From Nitrosovibrio sp. Nv4 (GTDB lineage: Bacteria > Pseudomonadota > Gammaproteobacteria > Burkholderiales > Nitrosomonadaceae): a stretch of 46,462 nucleotides of DNA. Positions within the stretch are counted from its first letter, which is position 1; every line of letters starts with the position of its first letter. Both the position numbers and the translations under genes were made by a program. The notes beneath the pieces were generated by a model. It worked only from the letters and a program-made list of their open reading frames with translations, made no database searches and was not told the origin of the DNA. The DNA is taken from contig CAMDAX010000002.1 in NCBI GenBank assembly GCA_945888885.1, forward strand, positions 1-46,462, written 5' to 3'. This document shows, piece after piece, positions 41,579-46,462 of the stretch.

Positions 41579-41619
41579 ATCACAAATTACACTTGGTAAA
41601 TATTTTTGTCAAATCGCCG

Positions 41620-43140
41620 TTAATCTGCTGCCACCAAATTCAAGTCCAGTTGCGTGCTGGATCTGGCTTGCGCTAAGGCAAGGCCGCCATTGCGTTGCGC
41701 CTCAATAATAGCCAGGTATTCAGGCGTAACATCACCAGTGATGTAATTACCATCGAAACAGGAAGTCTCATAACGTGTAATGGATGGATTAACCCGGCAC
41801 ACATCTTTCTTGAGGGAGTCGAGATCCTGGTAAACAAGATGATCCGCGCCGATTTCTCGGCAAATATCATCGTCATTGCGTCCAGTGGCAATCAGTTCCT
41901 GGCGCGTTGGCATATCAATCCCGTAGACATTTGGAAACCGTACTGGCGGCGCGGCTGAAGCAAAATATACTTTGTGCGCCCCGGCTTCCTGTGCCATTTG
42001 TACAATTTCTCGGCTGGTGGTGCCGCGCACAATGGAGTCATCCACCAATAATACGTTCTTGCCACGGAATTCCACACTCATCGCGTTGAGCTTCTGCCTC
42101 ACCGATTTACGCCGCTGCTGCTGCCCTGGCATGATGAAAGTACGGCCAATGTAACGGTTCTTGACGAAACCCTCGCGAAAGTTTAGCCCCAGGCGATTGG
42201 CAAGCTGCAAGGCACTAGGACGGCTGGAATCAGGAATTGGAATTACCACATCAATATCTAGATGCCGCATGGTCTTAGTGATTTTATCGGCCAGACTCTC
42301 ACCCATGTTCAGTCGTGTCTCGTATACTGAAATACCATCCATTACCGAATCGGGACGCGCCAGATAGACATATTCGAAAATACATGGGTTAAGCGTAGGG
42401 TTGATAGCGCATTGTTTGCTATGGAAATTACCATTCTCGTCAATAAAAACCGCCTCGCCCGGTGCAATATCACGTACCAGTTTGAACCCCAGTGTATCGA
42501 GCGCTACGCTCTCAGATGCTACCAGATACTCGATCCCATGTTCGGTATCGGCACAGCCAAATACTAGCGGGCGGATACCGTAGGGATCACGGAAGGCCAG
42601 CAACCCGTAACCTGCGATCATTGCTACTACTGCGTAAGCACCGCGGCAACGCCGGTGTACACCGGCAACCGCAGCAAAAATAGCAGCAGGATCAAGCTGA
42701 TGGTTTTTCGTGCTCCTTTGCAACTCATGTGCAAGCACATTGAGCAACACCTCAGAATCGGAATTGGTATTGACGTGACGTAGGTCTTCACGAAACAACT
42801 CCTGGTTAAGTTGTGCTGCATTGGTGAGATTGCCGTTGTGTCCCAATACGATGCCAAACGGCGAGTTGACGTAAAAGGGCTGGGCCTCGGCGCTAGATTC
42901 AGCAGAACCAGCGGTCGGGTAGCGCACATGGGCAATACCCATATTGCCAGCCAGCGCACGCATGTTACGAGTTCTAAATACATCCCGAACCAAGCCTCCA
43001 CCTTTTTGCATGTGGAAAGTATTGCCCTGCGCAGTAACTATGCCAGCAGCATCCTGTCCACGATGCTGCAGTACCAACAGCCCGTCATAAAGCAGCTGGT
43101 TGGCAGGCGATTGTGCGACTACACCCAGAATTCCACACAT
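41620..43140 (-). CDS. purF: Amidophosphoribosyltransferase
   Basis: First enzyme of purine synthesis, making phosphoribosylamine from PRPP and glutamine. 506 residues. The N-terminal Ntn-hydrolase domain begins MCGILGVV, Cys2 being the nucleophile after Met removal; the C-terminal phosphoribosyltransferase domain has the PRPP loop [14 protein letters not shown]. No propeptide is present, as in the E. coli-type enzyme. It follows cvpA, the usual neighbour, by 130 bases and precedes the metZ riboswitch. Confidence 0.97.
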   Translation of the reverse strand: MCGILGVVAQSPANQLLYDGLLVLQHRGQDAAGIVTAQGNTFHMQKGGGLVRDVFRTRNMRALAGNMGIAHVRYPTAGSAESSAEAQPFYVNSPFGIVLGHNGNLTNAAQLNQELFREDLRHVNTNSDSEVLLNVLAHELQRSTKNHQLDPAAIFAAVAGVHRRCRGAYAVVAMIAGYGLLAFRDPYGIRPLVFGCADTEHGIEYLVASESVALDTLGFKLVRDIAPGEAVFIDENGNFHSKQCAINPTLNPCIFEYVYLARPDSVMDGISVYETRLNMGESLADKITKTMRHLDIDVVIPIPDSSRPSALQLANRLGLNFREGFVKNRYIGRTFIMPGQQQRRKSVRQKLNAMSVEFRGKNVLLVDDSIVRGTTSREIVQMAQEAGAHKVYFASAAPPVRFPNVYGIDMPTRQELIATGRNDDDICREIGADHLVYQDLDSLKKDVCRVNPSITRYETSCFDGNYITGDVTPEYLAIIEAQRNGGLALAQARSSTQLDLNLVAAD

Positions 43141-43270
43141 GATTACATCCCGGAAAGAGCGTACAGGTTAATGCCGCATGAAAAAAGTGTAAAGAAATTT
43201 ACTTCGCGTTTTATTCTGCACCATATTGACGAGGACTGTCCCCCATCTCTGTACCATAATCAGGGAACCT

Positions 43271-43771
43271 CTATCGTTCATAATGAATACGCTTGGACAA
43301 ATCTTGTGGCAGCCAAGGCATTATCATCTTTACCGCTGTTTCGAGCGGCTTACTAAATAGGGCCTTCTGCCAGAACGATTCTTGTGGGAGCGCAGTCATC
43401 CCTGATGCCAATACAATCAGCAGCACTACCAGCAACCCGCGTGCAAGACCGAACAATGCACCAAAAAGTCTGTCAATAAATCCCAACCCCACTGTCTTTA
43501 CCATGGCTGAGGCCAGCATGCCGACCAGACTCATTCCCAACAATGCCGACAAGAATACCGCAACAAATGCCACCAACATGCGTAGCGACTCTCCATGGAT
43601 GCCAGCCGGCAGCATCAATGCAAAACTTGCCGCCAAAGAGTTCGCTGCCATGAACGCTACTACCCAACTCACCAGCGCCAATAACTCGCGCACTGCACCA
43701 CGCGCCACACTCAGCAAAATCGATGCAGCCAATACGCTTAGGACAGCGTAATCGAAAATAGTCATTTGCAA
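43271..43771 (-). CDS. cvpA: CvpA family membrane protein
   Basis: Inner-membrane protein of 166 residues with four hydrophobic helices (about 5-22, 29-48, 62-85, 100-122). Named for colicin V production in E. coli; in other bacteria linked to envelope stress and bile resistance, with the mechanism unclear. Motif GFIDRLFGALFGLARGLLVV is characteristic. It lies between dedD and purF as in most beta- and gammaproteobacteria. Confidence 0.92.
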   Translation of the reverse strand: MQMTIFDYAVLSVLAASILLSVARGAVRELLALVSWVVAFMAANSLAASFALMLPAGIHGESLRMLVAFVAVFLSALLGMSLVGMLASAMVKTVGLGFIDRLFGALFGLARGLLVVLLIVLASGMTALPQESFWQKALFSKPLETAVKMIMPWLPQDLSKRIHYER

Positions 43772-43858
43772 AAATGAGAAAAATTACCGGAGCAAGCTTT
43801 CTCCACATGGCAATCGCTATTACTTCGTTGCATCCAAGCTATAAATTCCATCATGGAA

Positions 43859-44485
43859 TTATTGAGCTGTCACTACACCATCAAGCCCCAACTTTTTCAA
43901 TTTCTCACGCATTTCCTCTGCCGTTCCGCGAATAGGGAAAGGGCCGATACGCACACGGATTACTTCACCCTTGTCGGTGTTGATATTTTCCATATAGGTA
44001 TTGATGCCATTTGAAATGAGATTTTGCTGCTGTTGCCTTGCCTTGACTGGATCAGAAAACGCACCCAATTGCACCACAAATGCACCTGTAGCAGCGACAG
44101 ATTTTTCAACTCGGGATTCAGTCTTTAAATCAGATTTATTCTCAACTGGTTTCTCTACCGATTTCCCTACGGCTTGTGCTGACTGCGGTAGAGATTGAGA
44201 TTTCACCTGCTCTGTTTGCGCAGCTTGTTGTGCTATTGCTTCCGGTTCTTCAGCAGCAGCGATAGCTGACACCCCTGCCTCGGGAACAATCTTGGGGGAA
44301 AACTCGCCTGCTGAATTTTCCGAAGGAATACGGATGTCAATCTCATGACTCCCCTGCTTCGGTTCGCTGTCGAGCACCATCGGTAGAATCACAATCGCAG
44401 CGATCACCAGTACAGCCGCCCCAATCAGGCGTCTTCTGGCACTTTTCCTTAATTTAATTTCTTCTTCAGTGATTGTTTTTGCCAT
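43859..44485 (-). CDS. dedD: SPOR-domain protein DedD
   Basis: Cell-division accessory protein that binds denuded peptidoglycan at the septum. 208 residues: a short cytoplasmic head (KLRKSARRRL), a membrane helix at about 18-38, a long Ala/Glu/Gln/Lys-rich periplasmic linker (about 45-130) and a C-terminal SPOR domain (about 133-208, FVVQLGAFSDPVKARQ to GLDGVVTAQ). It sits between folC and cvpA, the canonical order. Confidence 0.92.
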   Translation of the reverse strand: MAKTITEEEIKLRKSARRRLIGAAVLVIAAIVILPMVLDSEPKQGSHEIDIRIPSENSAGEFSPKIVPEAGVSAIAAAEEPEAIAQQAAQTEQVKSQSLPQSAQAVGKSVEKPVENKSDLKTESRVEKSVAATGAFVVQLGAFSDPVKARQQQQNLISNGINTYMENINTDKGEVIRVRIGPFPIRGTAEEMREKLKKLGLDGVVTAQ

Positions 44486-44502
44486 TTGAATCTGTCTGTT
44501 TA

Positions 44503-45810
44503 CTACTGTCGGCGCTTAACTGTATTGCGATATCCTAACACTTCACTCACAGTATGGAATGAGCCGAAAACGCAGATTCTATCATTTTCGGTCGCTTGCT
44601 CACAGGCATATGCATAGGCCGTAGCAGTATCTGGAAAAACGCGGATTACCCCTCCTGCTCCCACTACATTCACACCTTCCAGCACCTGCAGTAGTTCATC
44701 GGCAGAGGCGCCGCGTGGCGCATTGATACCCGCCACCAACCACACATCCACTCTGGACATGAGCGATCGCACCACACCGGCCATATCTTTATCCCTGAGC
44801 ATCGCGAATACTGCATAAGTCTTCTGATAGCGATCCATATTATCAAGATTGATAGCCAGAATATGTGCAGCACTTGGATTATGCGCTACATCCAGCACTG
44901 TCAGCGGCCGTCCTGGTAATACCTGAAACCGTCCCGGCAATGTTACTTCCATCAGGCCCTGGCGTATATCGCCCATGGTAACCGGCAAACTGTCCTTGAG
45001 CGTATCCAGCGCAGCGAGGCAGGCACTGGCGTTGCGCAATTGACAAGTACCACGTAGGGCAGGATGGGGGAGCGCATGACGCTTGCCTCCTGCTCCCCAA
45101 TAGCCCCATAGAGTTGCATCGGCTGAGTACCCAAAGTGTTCGCCAATATGCATGAAATTCGCACCAATTACCTCTGCATGTCGACGGACAGCAGCAGGAA
45201 CATTTGGCTCTGAACAGATTGCAGTTCTGCCGCTTCTAAAAATTCCAGCCTTCTCGAATCCGATTTCCTCCCGCGTGTTACCGAGATAATCCATATGATC
45301 GAAGTCCACGCTAGTCAACACTGCACAGTTAGCATCAAAGATATTGACTGCGTCCAGACGCCCACCCAACCCTACTTCCAGAATCGCAACATCCACCCCA
45401 GCCTGACTGAACAACTGCATTGCCGCCAAGGTTCCAAACTCAAAATAAGTCAGAGAAATACCACTATCTATCCGTGCCGAATCGACCGCATCAAAAGCTC
45501 TACATAAATCATCGTCACTTGCCTCCTGCTGATTTATCCTCACTCGCTCGTTATAGCGCAGCAAGTGCGGCGAAGTATAGCAAGCGACACGATACCCGGC
45601 ACGGCTCAAAATTGCCTCCAGCATGGCGCATGTCGAACCCTTACCATTGGTGCCACCGACAGTAATAATGGGAAAAGACGGTGTAAGACCCATTATGGTC
45701 TTGACCTGATCGACACGCTCCAACCCCATCTCGATGGTCTTGGGGTGGAGGTATTCGAGATAACTCAACCAATCAGATAGAGTTCTTGGTTTTGAATTGG
45801 ATTCGATCAT
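44503..45810 (-). CDS. folC: Folylpolyglutamate / dihydrofolate synthase
   Basis: Mur-ligase family enzyme that adds glutamate to dihydropteroate and folates. 435 residues with the P-loop GTNGKGSTCAMLEAIL (about 53-68), DVAILEVGLGGRLDAVN, the carbamylated-Lys region and VLDVAHNPSAAH. It follows accD by 71 bases and precedes dedD by 17, in the standard accD-folC-dedD-cvpA-purF order. Confidence 0.96.
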   Translation of the reverse strand: MIESNSKPRTLSDWLSYLEYLHPKTIEMGLERVDQVKTIMGLTPSFPIITVGGTNGKGSTCAMLEAILSRAGYRVACYTSPHLLRYNERVRINQQEASDDDLCRAFDAVDSARIDSGISLTYFEFGTLAAMQLFSQAGVDVAILEVGLGGRLDAVNIFDANCAVLTSVDFDHMDYLGNTREEIGFEKAGIFRSGRTAICSEPNVPAAVRRHAEVIGANFMHIGEHFGYSADATLWGYWGAGGKRHALPHPALRGTCQLRNASACLAALDTLKDSLPVTMGDIRQGLMEVTLPGRFQVLPGRPLTVLDVAHNPSAAHILAINLDNMDRYQKTYAVFAMLRDKDMAGVVRSLMSRVDVWLVAGINAPRGASADELLQVLEGVNVVGAGGVIRVFPDTATAYAYACEQATENDRICVFGSFHTVSEVLGYRNTVKRRQ

Positions 45811-45881
45811 TTGCTGTCACACGCCGTCCTGACAATGAAGCCACGATACGGATCATTTGCTGCAGCAAGCGCTACCATGGA

Positions 45882-46462
45882 TCAGGATGTAGGGGCAGGC
45901 ACCCGCATCAGTAACGTGCACAGATTGGCGAGCTTATCGCGCATCTGCCTGCGATCCACGATCATATCTATCGCCCCATGCTCTAGCAAGAACTCGGCAC
46001 GCTGAAAGCCTTCCGGTAGAGTTTGACGCACTGTCTGTTCGATCACCCTTGGCCCGGCAAAACCGATCAGCGCTCCAGGTTCGGCGATTACCACGTCGCC
46101 AATGAAGGCAAAACTGGCCGATACGCCACCCATGGTAGGATCGGTAAGTACCGAGATAAAAGGGATTTTCTCCTGACTTAGCTGGGTAAGTACCGCTGAT
46201 GTCTTGGCCATTTGCATCAGCGATAACAACCCCTCCTGCATGCGCGCTCCACCACTGGCGGTAAAACATGCAAACGGCATATGCTGCTCAATGCATACCT
46301 GTACTCCGCGCACAAAGCGTTCGCCCACCACCGAACCCATCGAACCACCCATGAAACCAAATTCGAACGCGGCTACCACCAAGGGTATAGTCTTGACGCT
46401 ACCCTGCATTACCACCAGCGCATCGTCTTCGTCAGTATCTATTTTCGCCTGTGATAGGCGAT
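45882..46462 (-). CDS. accD: Acetyl-CoA carboxylase carboxyltransferase subunit beta (5' end outside window)
   Basis: Beta subunit of the carboxyltransferase that makes malonyl-CoA for fatty acid synthesis. The window holds the last 193 codons, about two thirds; the frame runs open to the right edge ([20 protein letters not shown] before the first internal Met at 46415), so the N-terminal zinc ribbon is missing. Seen: [36 protein letters not shown] and [14 protein letters not shown], the acetyl-CoA and carboxybiotin sites. The C-terminus VPAPTS is of normal length. Confidence 0.95.
   Translation of the reverse strand, partial: RLSQAKIDTDEDDALVVMQGSVKTIPLVVAAFEFGFMGGSMGSVVGERFVRGVQVCIEQHMPFACFTASGGARMQEGLLSLMQMAKTSAVLTQLSQEKIPFISVLTDPTMGGVSASFAFIGDVVIAEPGALIGFAGPRVIEQTVRQTLPEGFQRAEFLLEHGAIDMIVDRRQMRDKLANLCTLLMRVPAPTS

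Noticed and set aside
43844-43860. aattcca/tggaatt palindrome at the dedD end
   Set aside because: Short A+T-rich stem overlapping the stop codon with no U-run; not convincing as a terminator.

Overview
The window reads as a chromosomal segment of a betaproteobacterium, most likely a Nitrosomonadales member (Nitrosomonas/Nitrosospira-like). The reasons are gene order (accD-folC-dedD-cvpA-purF-metZ; tpiA-secG-tRNA-Leu-nuoA..N; pyrG-eno-ftsB), a cyanophycin synthetase of the betaproteobacterial kind, moderate G+C and the protein sequences themselves. The genus is an inference; no rRNA is present.

Layout. 1-7059: cyanophycin synthetase, a membrane acyltransferase, the chaperone gene htpG (minus strand, with a good sigma-32 promoter) and a secreted PQQ-type sugar dehydrogenase. 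7060-10658 is an accessory stretch: REP-like repeats, a Sel1-repeat protein, two small lipoproteins, a MazF/PemK toxin-antitoxin pair with an operator-like palindrome over its promoter, and a small HEPN-motif gene whose stop codon lies inside a site that looks like an integron attC. 10659-25349 is a complete 14-gene nuo operon for complex I, transcribed leftward, preceded by tRNA-Leu(GAG), secG and tpiA. 27074-30215: sppA, a Rieske ferredoxin, gph and rluC (minus). 30638-33334: rne with a long structured leader and a clear terminator. 33498-34954: an orphan secreted protein, yaeQ and ftsB. 35076-39265: eno, pyrG, an L,D-transpeptidase and tadA (minus). 39266-40294 is a graveyard of insertion sequences: an ISNCY-type transposase fragment frameshifted by an expanded 8-bp tandem repeat, fused to an IS3-family remnant. 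40295-46462: metZ, purF, cvpA, dedD, folC and the 3' part of accD (minus).

Most of the window is housekeeping. The most notable regulatory find is between purF and metZ: an RNA on the minus strand matching the SAM-II riboswitch core, directly followed by an intrinsic terminator, with a competing hairpin that could act as antiterminator. It would couple metZ (methionine synthesis) to S-adenosylmethionine by transcription attenuation. The second notable find is the lone attC-like site behind the HEPN-motif gene, suggesting a stray integron cassette next to a toxin-antitoxin locus. Neither has been tested by any search here.
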